NCBI RefSeq assembly: GCF_010365285.1
Contig: NZ_CP048286.1
Location: forward strand, 5,444,001-5,508,000
Origin: Paenibacillus rhizovicinus
GTDB lineage: Bacteria > Bacillota > Bacilli > Paenibacillales > Paenibacillaceae
Direction of reading: 5' to 3'
DNA length: 64,000 nt
Below the pieces are notes generated by a model. It saw only the letters and a list, made by a program, of their open reading frames with translations. It was not told where the DNA came from and did no database searches. Positions within the stretch are counted from its first letter, which is position 1. Each line of letters opens with the position of its first letter. Both the position numbers and the translations under genes were made by a program. Shown here piece by piece: positions 19,660-27,855 of the stretch.

Positions 19660-20198
19660 CGGAATCGCTCCTTTTTCTTGCGAAGAATTTGTTTGGCCCG
19701 GTACAACTGGGATTCGATCGTTTTTGCTGCCGCCCCCGTCCGTTCGGCGATTTCTCTATAGGACAGTCCGCGGAAAAAGTACAAATAGACGACAGACTTA
19801 TAAGGTTCCTTCAGCTCTCGTACGAGCTGCATCAGTTCCGATCTCATCTCCTTGTCCAAGAGGAGTTTCTCGGGCGTCTCTTCGTTTACGGAATCCGATG
19901 CCGGATCGGCGTCTGCGACACGGTGCTTCCATTCGCGCTGATTCGCCTTCTTCCAGTCCAAGCACGTCCGAACCGCGATACGATACAACCACGTTCCGAA
20001 TGCCGCATCCTTCCTATAGGAGGACAAGGCGTAGAACGCTTTGGTCAATACGACATGGGCCAGCTCTTTAGCCGATTCTTCATCTCTGGTTACCCTCAGA
20101 CATACATGAAAAACGTTGCTCTGGTATTCACTGACAAGGTAAGCATAGGATTCATGCCTGCCGGAAAGTACATCATCAATCCATTTTGCTTCCTTCAG
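19656..20198 (-). CDS. ECF-type RNA polymerase sigma factor
   Basis: This is a group-4 sigma factor of about 180 residues. Region 2 (YLVSEYQSNVFHVCLRVTRD, then AFGTWLYRIAVRTCLDWKK) and region 4 (YLYFFRGLSYREIAERTGA, then TIESQLYRAKQILRKKK) are clear. The start is uncertain: no ATG, GTG or TTG is in frame near the beginning of region 2. I place it at CTG 20198, six bases after a GGGGGG tract that can act as ribosome site. The next in-frame ATG is at 20411 and would add an implausible low-complexity N-terminus. The 4-bp overlap with the anti-sigma gene supports joint control. Confidence 0.85.
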   Translation of the reverse strand: MKEAKWIDDVLSGRHESYAYLVSEYQSNVFHVCLRVTRDEESAKELAHVVLTKAFYALSSYRKDAAFGTWLYRIAVRTCLDWKKANQREWKHRVADADPASDSVNEETPEKLLLDKEMRSELMQLVRELKEPYKSVVYLYFFRGLSYREIAERTGAAAKTIESQLYRAKQILRKKKERFR

Positions 20199-20228
20199 AA
20201 CACTCCCCCCTTGCAGTCTCCATATCGT

Positions 20229-20258
20229 TAGACGACGGTCATGAAATATACCCTGCAA
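20229..20258 (-). promoter_or_regulatory. Possible ECF-type promoter before the sigma gene
   Basis: On the minus strand TTGCAGGG (20258-20251) is followed after 16 bases by CGTCTA (20234-20229), the -10 element typical of several ECF sigma factors. The -35 part only loosely fits. If real, transcription would begin close to the gene and favour the short start of the sigma factor; autoregulation is usual in this family. Confidence 0.35.
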
Positions 20259-20367
20259 GTTTTTATTAAAGGGGTTTATCGGTAAAACAAGAAGCGGGCG
20301 TAAGAAGGAGAAGAAGGAAGAGAAGAAGGAGGGAGAGGTGGAGGAGGCGAAAATAGGCGGACGCCCT

Positions 20368-20399
20368 GTAAGCACGTAAACACATAAGCACGTAAGCAC
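20368..20399 (+). repeat. Four tandem 8-bp units, GTAAGCAC type
   Basis: Units read GTAAGCAC, GTAAACAC, ATAAGCAC, GTAAGCAC without gaps, followed by a degenerate GTGAAAAAGCAC. They lie upstream of the sigma-factor gene. They could be protein-binding sites or a slippage product. Confidence 0.7.
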
Positions 20400-20586
20400 G
20401 TGAAAAAGCACCGCCGCTGCAAGCTTGGCGATGCTGCTAAGGGTTAGCTTTGAATTAATTGCCGGAGCGCCCGTACCAATAACCCGGGGGGCCGGCGCGG
20501 CGGGCGGGGCTCCGGACCAGGCGCGGGACCGGTGCGATTAATAGCTGCATGCCGCCTGGAATTGACGGGCTTCTCCAAGGAGAGCT

Positions 20587-20613
20587 AAGGAGAGTTTCAT
20601 GCTCTCCTTTTTT
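20587..20613 (+). terminator. Small terminator hairpin
   Basis: AAGGAGAG (20587-20594) pairs with CTCTCCTT (20602-20609), followed by more T. No + strand gene ends just upstream, so it may terminate an unrecognised transcript or be a remnant. Confidence 0.55.
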
Positions 20614-20733
20614 GTCTGCCTATTTGCCCGGTCAGGCTGCATCGCGCAACGCGCAAACTAAAAAACATGAATTTGTTAATAATATGTAGGACAACGTAAT
20701 AGCTAAACGACGAGATAATGGAGCGATGCGCAT

Positions 20734-20982
20734 ATGACGACGAAATCTGCAGCTAAACAACGAACGGTCCGCGACGGGAACATCCTGTTCCTGACCATGA
20801 AAATCGTGGCTTGGGTAGCGCTGATCGTAGGGGGGACGTTGTGTCTGTCCAATTTCAACGATTTCAGCGACAGCAACAGACGATTAATGGCCGGCATCGG
20901 ATGCATGGTGGGCAGCGTGTTCATCTATATCATCGGTACTGCGATCAACCTCGTGGAGAAACGCAAGACCGAATCCGAATAA
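20734..20982 (+). CDS. Small two-helix membrane protein (82 aa)
   Basis: The start is ATG 20734 with only a weak ribosome site (GGAGCGATGCGCAT upstream). The N-terminus is basic, and two membrane helices are visible (about 22-44, IVAWVALIVGGTLCL, and 52-74, MAGIGCMVGSVFIYIIGTAI), followed by a charged tail (EKRKTESE). It stands alone before the qox operon with a terminator between. No family is recognised. Confidence 0.65.
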   Translation: MTTKSAAKQRTVRDGNILFLTMKIVAWVALIVGGTLCLSNFNDFSDSNRRLMAGIGCMVGSVFIYIIGTAINLVEKRKTESE

Positions 20983-21002
20983 GCCAGACATGCCATGACC
21001 GT

Positions 21003-21047
21003 AAAGGGGCGGCCTCCTTCCAATGGGAGACCGTCCTCCTTTTTTGT
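21003..21047 (+). terminator. Terminator before the qox operon
   Basis: AAAGGGGCGGCCTCC pairs imperfectly with GGAGACCGTCCTCCTT (about 21003-21041, with G-U pairs) and is followed by TTTT. It ends the small membrane-protein transcript. Confidence 0.6.
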
Positions 21048-21184
21048 TAATTTTGCTTTGTCGTAGGCACACTGAAGTGACGGCCGGAATAGGCGGGAGA
21101 CCGCTCTCTTGCCCGGCACTGTAATATGGACCGGATTTTCGGGGAACATATAGAACTTTAGCGATGACAGGAGATGGGAAACGT

Positions 21185-22228
21185 ATGCGTATTTCAAAGC
21201 TGCGGCGGCTGTTTGCCATGGGCGCCGTCATGATAGGCATCATGCTGCTTGGAACGGGCTGCAAGTCGATGATTGTCTTCGATCCGAAGGGACCGGTCGG
21301 CCTTCAGCAGCGTGACCTGATCTATATCACCATGCTGCTATGCCTCATTATCTTGGTTCCGGTGCTCCTTATTACGGCCTGGATCGTATGGCGCTACCGC
21401 GACAAGAAGGACAACGATGCTCCCTACCAGCCCGTATGGTCCCACAGCACCAAACTGGAGATCGTCTGGTGGAGCATCCCGATCGCCGTCATCCTGATCT
21501 TGGCCATCGTGACGGCGCATTACACGTACGCGCTTGACCCGGCCAAGCCGCTCGAGTCCGACAAGAAGACGATCACGATTCAGGCAACGTCGCTGGACTG
21601 GAAATGGCTGTTCCAGTATCCGGAGCAAGGAATCGCAACCGTGAACTATCTGGTCATTCCCGAGAAGACGCCGGTGAAGTTCGAACTTACGTCGGACGGT
21701 CCGATGAACTCGTTCTGGGTGCCGCAGCTCGGCGGGATGATCTATACGATGTCCGGCATGGCGACGACGCTGCACCTGCAAGCCGATGAACCCGGCAATT
21801 ACATGGGGACCGGCGCTAATTTCACGGGCCGCGATTTCGCCAAAATGGCGTTCACGGCCAAAGCCGTTTCGCAGACGGATTTCGACCGGTGGGTAACCGA
21901 AGCGAAGGCCGGCGGGAACGCGTTATCCGAAGACGGATATCAAATGCTTGCACAGCCCGGGACCGCCGGCCGGTTGACGTTCGCTTCCATCCCTTCCGGC
22001 TTGTTCGAGCGAATCGTCCATGAATACTCCATGAGCCGCGGAGCGCCTCCGGGCTATACGCTGAAGGCGAAAACGCTCAGCGAAGAGAAGGAATCCGCGC
22101 ATACGGAAGAGTCGGAAGGCGGCCAATTGCCGCCAGGCAATAACGCGCAGAAAGATGCCCCCGACGTAAGGGGCTTCGGGCAATCCGGTCATCCGTTGGA
22201 CCACCGGCACATGAATCATGGCAAATGA
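21185..22228 (+). CDS. qoxA: Quinol oxidase aa3 subunit II (QoxA)
   Basis: The product has 347 residues and starts at ATG 21185 with CAGGAG upstream; ATG 21164 lacks a ribosome site. It begins with a lipoprotein signal ending in LLGTGC, followed by KSMIVFDPKGPVG, a typical QoxA N-terminus. Two membrane hairpin helices (about 45-65 and 92-112) precede the external cupredoxin domain, whose core reads TSLDWKWLFQYPE and DGPMNSFWVPQLGGMIYTM. I do not see the Cys-rich CuA site, as expected for a quinol rather than a cytochrome c oxidase. The C-terminal tail is long and His-rich. It is the first gene of qoxABCD. Confidence 0.95.
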   Translation: MRISKLRRLFAMGAVMIGIMLLGTGCKSMIVFDPKGPVGLQQRDLIYITMLLCLIILVPVLLITAWIVWRYRDKKDNDAPYQPVWSHSTKLEIVWWSIPIAVILILAIVTAHYTYALDPAKPLESDKKTITIQATSLDWKWLFQYPEQGIATVNYLVIPEKTPVKFELTSDGPMNSFWVPQLGGMIYTMSGMATTLHLQADEPGNYMGTGANFTGRDFAKMAFTAKAVSQTDFDRWVTEAKAGGNALSEDGYQMLAQPGTAGRLTFASIPSGLFERIVHEYSMSRGAPPGYTLKAKTLSEEKESAHTEESEGGQLPPGNNAQKDAPDVRGFGQSGHPLDHRHMNHGK

Positions 22229-22242
22229 GAGGAGAGGCTACC

Positions 22243-24213
22243 GTGATTGACCGACTAACAGATTTCGTTTCGTGGTTCTTTGTCACGGGCGATCCGTTGA
22301 TATACGGAGCGGACGTGGCAATCGTGCTGACGACGGCGGCAATCGTCTTCGTGCTCACCTATTTCGAGAAATGGGGCTGGCTGTGGCGCGAATGGTTGAC
22401 GACCGTCGATCATAAGCGCGTAGGGATCATGTACATCATCGCTTCGCTCCTGATGCTGTTCCGCGGCGGCGTCGATGCGCTGCTGATGCGGACGCAGCTC
22501 GCTTTTCCCGATTTGAAGTTTTTATCGCCCGAGCATTATAACGAGGTGTTCACGACGCATGGCGTCATCATGATCCTATTCATGGCGATGCCGCTCATGT
22601 TCGGCTTGTTCAACATCGCCGTTCCGCTTCAGCTCGGCGCTCGCGACGTCGCGTTCCCGTTCCTGAACTCGCTCAGCTTCTGGCTGTTCTTCATCGGCGC
22701 GATGCTGTTCAACATGTCCTTCGTCATCGGCGGCTCGGCGAATGCCGGCTGGCTGTCGTATCCGCCGCTCTCGGAGATGACGGGCAGCCCGGGCGTAGGC
22801 GAAGACTTCTACATCTGGGGCGTTCAAATTTCCGGGATCGGGTCGCTGATGACAGGCATTAACTTCATCGTCACCATTGTCAAAATGCGCGCCCCCGGTA
22901 TGACCTGGTCGAGGGTGCCGATATTCACATGGTCGGTGCTCTCCAGCTGCATCGCGATCATCGTCGCATTCCCCGTGCTGACGGTCACGCTGGCCCTGCT
23001 TTTCCTTGACCGCTTCCTTGGCGCGCATTTCTTCACGATGGACGGCGGCGGCAATGCCATGATGTACGTCAACCTCATCTGGATGTGGGGACATCCCGAG
23101 GTCTATATCGTCGTTCTGCCGGCCTTCGGCATCTTCTCGGAGGTCGTTGCGACGTTCTCGCGGAAGCGCTTGTTCGGCTACGGCTCCATGGTGTTCGCGA
23201 TGCTGAGCATTAGTCTGATGGCGTATTTCACCTGGCTCCATCATTTCTTCACGATGGGATCGGGCGCGAACGTCAACATCTTCTTCGCGATTTCGACGAT
23301 GATCATCGCGATTCCGACCGGCGTGAAAATTTTCAACTGGCTGTTCACGATGTTCCGCGGCAGGATATCGTTCCAAACGCCGATGCTGTGGACGGTCGCC
23401 TTCATCCCGTGCTTCATCGTCGGCGGCATGACCGGCGTCATGCTCTCGGTAGCGCCCGCGGATTTCCAGTTCCATAACAGTTATTTCCTTATCGCGCATT
23501 TCCATCAAGTGCTCATCGGAGGGGTAGCCTTCGGTTACTTCGCGGGCTTGTACTATTGGTGGCCGAAGATGTTCGGCTTCAAGCTGAACGAAACGATCGG
23601 CAAATGGGCGTTCTGGATTTGGAACATCGGATTCTATGTCTGCTTTATGCCCCAGTATGTCGTCGGCCTCGACGGCATGACGCGCCGGCTTAATTCGTAC
23701 AGCTGGGACTCGGGCTGGTGGGCGCTCAATTTCACGTCGACCATCGGCGGCTTTCTCATGGGCATCGGGTTCCTGTTCCAGGTATGGCAGATCGCGCACA
23801 GCATCAAGTTCATGGAGAAGGACACGACCGGAGATCCATGGGGAGCGCGCACGCTGGAATGGTCGATCCCGTCGCCGGCGCCGCTCTATAATTTCGCGAC
23901 TACGCCTCTCGTTACGGATCGCGACGATTGGTGGGAGGAGAAGGAACGGATCGCCGCAGGGAAGATGCCCAAGGCGAAGCCGGAGCTCGAGCCGATTCAT
24001 ATGCCGAAGAACTCGCCGATTCCTTTCATACAGTCCATTTGCTGGTTTACGGTCGGCTTCGGCCTTGTCTTTCACTGGCTCTGGATCGCGATTCCCGGCT
24101 TCATCGGCATTGCCGTAACCATGCTGGTCCACTCGTTCAACTACGATACCGACTACTATATTCCGGTTGATGAGATTCAACGTACGGAAGCAAAAGCAGG
24201 GAGGGGTGCCTGA
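22243..24213 (+). CDS. qoxB: Quinol oxidase aa3 subunit I (QoxB)
   Basis: This is the 656-residue catalytic subunit of the heme-copper oxidase. GTG 22243 is chosen because GAGAGGAG lies just before it; ATG 22225 overlaps qoxA and precedes that site. Visible features are THGVIMILFMAMP (low-spin heme His), WGHPEVYIVVLPAFG (CuB His and cross-linked Tyr), the two-His element FTWLHHFF, and SYFLIAHFHQVLIGG (heme a3 and a His pairs). About 14-15 membrane helices are expected. It reduces oxygen with electrons from menaquinol and pumps protons. Confidence 0.96.
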   Translation: MIDRLTDFVSWFFVTGDPLIYGADVAIVLTTAAIVFVLTYFEKWGWLWREWLTTVDHKRVGIMYIIASLLMLFRGGVDALLMRTQLAFPDLKFLSPEHYNEVFTTHGVIMILFMAMPLMFGLFNIAVPLQLGARDVAFPFLNSLSFWLFFIGAMLFNMSFVIGGSANAGWLSYPPLSEMTGSPGVGEDFYIWGVQISGIGSLMTGINFIVTIVKMRAPGMTWSRVPIFTWSVLSSCIAIIVAFPVLTVTLALLFLDRFLGAHFFTMDGGGNAMMYVNLIWMWGHPEVYIVVLPAFGIFSEVVATFSRKRLFGYGSMVFAMLSISLMAYFTWLHHFFTMGSGANVNIFFAISTMIIAIPTGVKIFNWLFTMFRGRISFQTPMLWTVAFIPCFIVGGMTGVMLSVAPADFQFHNSYFLIAHFHQVLIGGVAFGYFAGLYYWWPKMFGFKLNETIGKWAFWIWNIGFYVCFMPQYVVGLDGMTRRLNSYSWDSGWWALNFTSTIGGFLMGIGFLFQVWQIAHSIKFMEKDTTGDPWGARTLEWSIPSPAPLYNFATTPLVTDRDDWWEEKERIAAGKMPKAKPELEPIHMPKNSPIPFIQSICWFTVGFGLVFHWLWIAIPGFIGIAVTMLVHSFNYDTDYYIPVDEIQRTEAKAGRGA

Positions 24214-24827
24214 TGGCGCACGCTCATCATCATTCTATGGCGCACGACGGCGGCCATGATGGCCATCATGATTTGGAGGAGCTTCGGAAATTCGGTTTCT
24301 GGATCTTCCTCATCACCGACTTGATCTTGTTCTCTACGCTGTTCGCCACGTATCTCGTGCTTCACGAGAATACGGCAGGCGGACCCGCGGCCAAAGATAT
24401 TTTCGAAATGCCAGGCGTCATCGCCGAAACGTTCATTCTGCTGACGAGCAGCTTTACCAGCGGTCTGGCGGTGCTGGCTATGAATGCGGGAAACCGGAAA
24501 GGACTGTTAGGCTGGCTGATCGTGACGGTCCTGCTCGGCGCCTGCTTCATCGTATTGGAAGTGACGGAGTTCCTGAAGCTCGTCGACGAGGGTCATACGA
24601 TCCATTCCAGCGCGTTCCTATCCGGCTTCTTCACGCTTGTCGGCACGCACGGGGCGCACGTCTCGCTGGGGATCTGCTGGATTACCGCGCTGATCATCCA
24701 GCTGTCCAAGCATGGAATTACGCCGGTCACGCGGCGCAAAGTACATATTACCAGCCTGTATTGGCACTTCCTGGACGCCGTGTGGATCTTCGTGTTTACA
24801 TTCGTTTATTTGATGGGGGTGATGTGA
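24213..24827 (+). CDS. qoxC: Quinol oxidase aa3 subunit III (QoxC)
   Basis: The product has 204 residues; ATG 24213 overlaps the qoxB stop by one base. A His-rich N-terminus (HAHHHSMAHDGGHDGHHD) precedes five membrane helices. Conserved subunit III features include FWIFLITDLILFSTLFATYLVL and the terminal HFLDAVWIFVFTFVYLMG. The His-rich head may bind metal, but that is speculation. Confidence 0.95.
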   Translation: MAHAHHHSMAHDGGHDGHHDLEELRKFGFWIFLITDLILFSTLFATYLVLHENTAGGPAAKDIFEMPGVIAETFILLTSSFTSGLAVLAMNAGNRKGLLGWLIVTVLLGACFIVLEVTEFLKLVDEGHTIHSSAFLSGFFTLVGTHGAHVSLGICWITALIIQLSKHGITPVTRRKVHITSLYWHFLDAVWIFVFTFVYLMGVM

Positions 24828-24828
24828 C

Positions 24829-25167
24829 ATGGCGCAAAATAACGCCATCGGACACGGAGACCGCGGCGGCCATGCCGGACACCACGGCTCGCTCGGGGAA
24901 TACGTGCTCGGGTTTGCGCTCTCGATCATCCTGACGATCATTCCGATCCTTGCCGTGCTGAACGGCTGGTTCGGGTCAACGGCGACGATCATCGTGCTGC
25001 TGGCCACGGCGGTCCTGCAGTTCGCGGTGCAGCTGCTGTTCTTCATGCACTTGCGGGAAGAGGAAGGGCCTCGATATAACCTGCTGACGCTCGTTCTCGG
25101 CTTGATCATCGTGATCGTCGTCATCTATGGTTCGATTTGGATCATGGACCATAATGCGATGTATTAG
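24829..25167 (+). CDS. qoxD: Quinol oxidase aa3 subunit IV (QoxD)
   Basis: The product has 112 residues and starts at ATG 24829, one base after the qoxC stop and behind GGGGGTGATG. It has three membrane helices with the subunit IV signature FAVQLLFFMHLREE and the end IWIMDHNAMY. It completes the qoxABCD operon. Confidence 0.94.
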   Translation: MAQNNAIGHGDRGGHAGHHGSLGEYVLGFALSIILTIIPILAVLNGWFGSTATIIVLLATAVLQFAVQLLFFMHLREEEGPRYNLLTLVLGLIIVIVVIYGSIWIMDHNAMY

Positions 25168-25219
25168 GCAGTAGAATTGATTCAGCCTTTTCAATAGGCG
25201 CAGAGGGCAAATTCCTTTG

Positions 25220-25252
25220 AACCGGTGACTCCAGCGAGTGACCGGTTTTTTG
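25220..25252 (+). terminator. Terminator of the qox operon
   Basis: An 11-bp stem with one mismatch (25220-25230 with 25237-25247) is followed by a T run, 53 bp after qoxD. Confidence 0.85.
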
Positions 25253-25292
25253 TCGTGCGTCTGCTGTTAGTAAGCAAGGGTGCCCGCCGCCC

Positions 25293-25522
25293 GAGGCGGA
25301 AAATCGTACACAGCAGCGAGCGAGGCAGCGTGTCGCCGGCGTTTTGTACGAAAAATCGTACATAGCAGCGAGCGAGGCAGCGTGCCGTCGGCATTTTGTA
25401 CGAAAAATCGTACAAAGCAGCGTGTGAGGCAGCGTGCCGCGGGAGTTTTGTACGAAAAATCGTACAAAGCAGCATGTGAAGCAGCGTGTGAGGCTGCGCG
25501 ACGCGGGGATTTTGTACGAAAG
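25293..25522. repeat. Tandem 52-bp repeat array with palindromic cores
   Basis: Three full palindromes TGTACGAAAAATCGTACA start at 25345, 25397 and 25449, exactly 52 bp apart. A half copy lies at 25302-25310 and another at 25513-25519. Between them runs a related GC-rich segment containing AGCAGCGWGYGAGGCAGCGTG. The last unit is 12 bp longer because an internal piece is duplicated. The palindrome has 7-bp arms and an AAAA centre. The array fills the gap between the qox terminator and the iron-uptake promoter. Confidence 0.9.
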
Positions 25523-25586
25523 ACTAGGACTAGGGTTGCTTATCGGCGACTGTCAATAATCGGACAAGATTATTTCGTTCCGTGCC

Positions 25587-25615
25587 TTGACATCACCTAA
25601 AGATTTTATTAACAT
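25587..25615 (+). promoter_or_regulatory. SigA-type promoter of the iron-uptake operon
   Basis: TTGACA (25587-25592) is followed after 17 bases by TAACAT (25610-25615). A Fur box overlaps the expected start of transcription, which is where an iron repressor would act. Confidence 0.65.
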
Positions 25616-25621
25616 AATTAA

Positions 25622-25636
25622 TGATAATGATTATCA
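25622..25636. promoter_or_regulatory. Fur box
   Basis: TGATAATGATTATCA is a perfect 7-1-7 inverted repeat, the core of the classic Bacillus Fur operator. It lies just downstream of the promoter and 29 bp before the start codon of the binding-protein gene, so iron should repress the operon. Confidence 0.92.
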
Positions 25637-25664
25637 ATTGCACGGAGCAGAAAAGGGGATCAGC

Positions 25665-26726
25665 ATGATAGCGAGTTTGAAACTGCCGAAATGGGTTGGA
25701 AGCGTAAGCGTCGTTACAGCAGTAGTGATCGGACTTATGGGTTGTTCGTCGAATAATAACAATGGCGGAAATAACAAGGAAGCTGCAGGGAATACTAATG
25801 CTGCGACTAACGCCACAGATACAGCCAACGCAGGCAACACGGCTAACACGGCAACCACGTCGTTCAACGCGACGATCGATACGAAATTCGGTCAAGTGAA
25901 AATCACGGAAGAACCTAAACGCGTCGTTGCGCTCGGCTGGGGCGATGCAGAGACGGCGCTCGCGCTCGGCGTACAGCCGGTGGGCGCAAGCGACTGGCTT
26001 GCTTTCGGCGGCGAAGGCGTAGGCCCGTGGCTGCAAGGCGCCTATACGACGGCTCCGACGATTCTTGGAACGATGGAGCTTGACTACGAGAAGATCGCTT
26101 CGCTTCACCCGGACCTGATTCTGGACACGAAGTCTTCCGGCGACGAAGAGCGTTACAAGAAGCTTTCGGAAATCGCGACGACGGTTGGCGTTCCCGCTGA
26201 CGGCGCAAGCTACATGACGACTACGAACGAGCAAGTGGACATGATCGCCAAAGCATTGGGCAAAGAAACGGAAGGCGCGGCGCTGCTCAAAAAAGTCGAT
26301 GACGCTTTCGCTAAAGCGGCTGCGGATCATCCGGAGTTTGCCGGCAAGAACATCGTCGTAGGCGCGTATTCCTCCGACGGCTTCGGCGCTTACGTGAAAG
26401 GCGATGCCCGCGTCGACTTCATGGAACGTCTGGGCTTCAAGAATAAAGAAGCCGTCGAGAAGCTGGCGAACGGCAACTTCTTCATCAAAGTATCGGACGA
26501 GCAGCTTGACCTGCTGGATTCCGACGTGACGGTCGTCCTGCCGATCTGGGTAGATTCGAAAGAAATCACGGACAACAAACTCTATCAAAAGATCCCGTCC
26601 GTCGTTGACGGCAGATCGATTATTCTCGATAAAGATACGTCCAACGCTTTCTCGACAGGCACGATTCCATCCTTGTTGTGGACGATCGAGCATTTGCCTG
26701 CGCAAATCCAAGCACTTGTAAAATAA
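25665..26726 (+). CDS. Iron-siderophore ABC transporter substrate-binding lipoprotein
   Basis: The product has 353 residues and starts at ATG 25665 behind AAAAGGGGATCAGC. The signal peptide ends in the lipobox LMGC, then an Asn/Gly/Thr-rich linker. The FecB/FepB-like fold begins at KFGQVKITEEPKRVVALGWGDAETALALGVQPVG. The second lobe shows YEKIASLHPDLILDTKSS. It sits in front of two FecCD permeases and an ATPase and behind a Fur box, so the substrate is almost certainly a ferric siderophore; which one cannot be told. Confidence 0.93.
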   Translation: MIASLKLPKWVGSVSVVTAVVIGLMGCSSNNNNGGNNKEAAGNTNAATNATDTANAGNTANTATTSFNATIDTKFGQVKITEEPKRVVALGWGDAETALALGVQPVGASDWLAFGGEGVGPWLQGAYTTAPTILGTMELDYEKIASLHPDLILDTKSSGDEERYKKLSEIATTVGVPADGASYMTTTNEQVDMIAKALGKETEGAALLKKVDDAFAKAAADHPEFAGKNIVVGAYSSDGFGAYVKGDARVDFMERLGFKNKEAVEKLANGNFFIKVSDEQLDLLDSDVTVVLPIWVDSKEITDNKLYQKIPSVVDGRSIILDKDTSNAFSTGTIPSLLWTIEHLPAQIQALVK

Positions 26727-26742
26727 TTGGAGCGTGAATGAA

Positions 26743-27798
26743 GTGACTTTGGCCAAGCATCCGCTGAACGGTAGCGGACAAGCGCAGACGATCGCATCGC
26801 TGCAGTCCAAGCGGATAACGGGTTTCGTCGTCGCGCTTGTCCTGCTGGCGGCTGCGGTATGCCTGAGCCTGATGATCGGCGCCAAACGGTTGTCCGTTGA
26901 AACCGTTTGGCAGGCGCTCTTCTCGAACGCGGATAGTTACGAGCACCGGGTCATTCTGGATTCCCGGCTGCCTCGTACGCTGCTAGCGCTCGCGGTTGGT
27001 CCGGCATTCGGACTATCCGGAGCGCTTATCCAGGCTTTAACTCGAAATCCATTGGCTGACCCCGGCATTCTTGGCGTGAGTGCAGGGGCAGCCTTTGCTG
27101 TTGCTGTGGGGGTTGGCGTATTCTCGGTCGGCACGCTGTCCGGTTATGTAGGGTTTGCTCTTGTCGGCGCATTGCTCGCGACGCTGATCGTCTACGTTAT
27201 TGGCGGAGGCGCCGGCAAGAAGTCGCCGACTCCGATTCAGCTGACGCTGGCGGGGGTAGCGCTGGGAGCCGCCTTGAGCGGCGTTACGACGGCGATGACG
27301 CTCTTGAACAGCAAGGCTTTCGAGCGCATGCTGAATTGGACCGTAGGAACGTTGACGCACAAAAGCACGGACGACCTCTGGCTCGTCCTGCCGCTTCTCG
27401 TCGTCGGCGCGATTCTCGCGTTAGCCATATCTCCGGCGCTGAACGCCATTGCTTTCGGAGAAGACAGAGCTTCGTCATTGGGCGTAAACGTACTGTTGAT
27501 CCGGGGGATCGGCCTGATTGCCATCACGCTTCTTGCCGGAAGCGCCACAGCGATCGCAGGTCCGATCGGCTTCCTCGGGTTGATGGTGCCCCATTGCGTG
27601 CGCTGGCTCGTAGGACCAAGCCAGCCGTGGATATTCCTGTATTCGCTGGTTGTCGCCCCGCTGCTGCTGCTGATTGCCGATATCATCGGAAGGTTAATCA
27701 TCTCCCCTACGGAAGTACCGGTCGGTATTATTATGGGTTTCATCGGCGCGCCGATTCTCATCATCCTCGTTCGGCGCCGATCGGCAAGCAAGCTATGA
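26743..27798 (+). CDS. Iron-siderophore ABC permease 1 (FecCD family)
   Basis: GTG 26743 is preferred because TTGGAG (26727-26732) is ten bases upstream; GTG 26734 is too close. The product has 351 residues and about nine to ten membrane helices. FecCD landmarks are SRLPRTLLALAVGPAFGLSGALIQALTRNPLADPGILGVSAGA and the conserved Gly/Pro turn in AGPIGFLGLMVPH. It pairs with the next permease as a heterodimer. Confidence 0.93.
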   Translation: MTLAKHPLNGSGQAQTIASLQSKRITGFVVALVLLAAAVCLSLMIGAKRLSVETVWQALFSNADSYEHRVILDSRLPRTLLALAVGPAFGLSGALIQALTRNPLADPGILGVSAGAAFAVAVGVGVFSVGTLSGYVGFALVGALLATLIVYVIGGGAGKKSPTPIQLTLAGVALGAALSGVTTAMTLLNSKAFERMLNWTVGTLTHKSTDDLWLVLPLLVVGAILALAISPALNAIAFGEDRASSLGVNVLLIRGIGLIAITLLAGSATAIAGPIGFLGLMVPHCVRWLVGPSQPWIFLYSLVVAPLLLLIADIIGRLIISPTEVPVGIIMGFIGAPILIILVRRRSASKL

Positions 27799-27855
27799 GG
27801 CTTCGGATGGTTACGGGACCGGGATGGGGCTTAGCGGCAAGAAGGAGTGATTGTT

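Larger units (their letters stand above)
20199..20733. other. Gene-free region with purine tract, short repeats and GC-rich patch
   Basis: This stretch holds no convincing gene. It contains the sigma-factor leader, an almost pure purine tract on + (about 20288-20350), four tandem 8-mers (20368-20399), a very GC-rich patch with runs of G and C (about 20465-20545), and a small hairpin terminator (20587-20612). Confidence 0.7.

Noticed and set aside
20199-20411. Long N-terminal extension of the ECF sigma factor from ATG 20411
   Set aside because: The extension is Phe/Ser/Leu-rich low-complexity text derived from the purine tract, has no ribosome site, and would include the likely promoter.
22576-24180. 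Long minus-strand open frame (534 codons) opposite qoxB
   Set aside because: It is the shadow of the high-GC third positions in qoxB; its product is rich in Arg, Glu and His without family motifs, while the plus-strand frame has all oxidase signatures.
25293-25522. CRISPR array
   Set aside because: The palindromic repeats are regularly spaced, but the segments between them are related copies of each other rather than unique spacers, and no cas gene is near.
25593-26885. Minus-strand open frame (430 codons) opposite the iron-binding lipoprotein gene
   Set aside because: It covers the Fur box and promoter and has no ribosome site or recognisable domain; the plus-strand gene is well supported.
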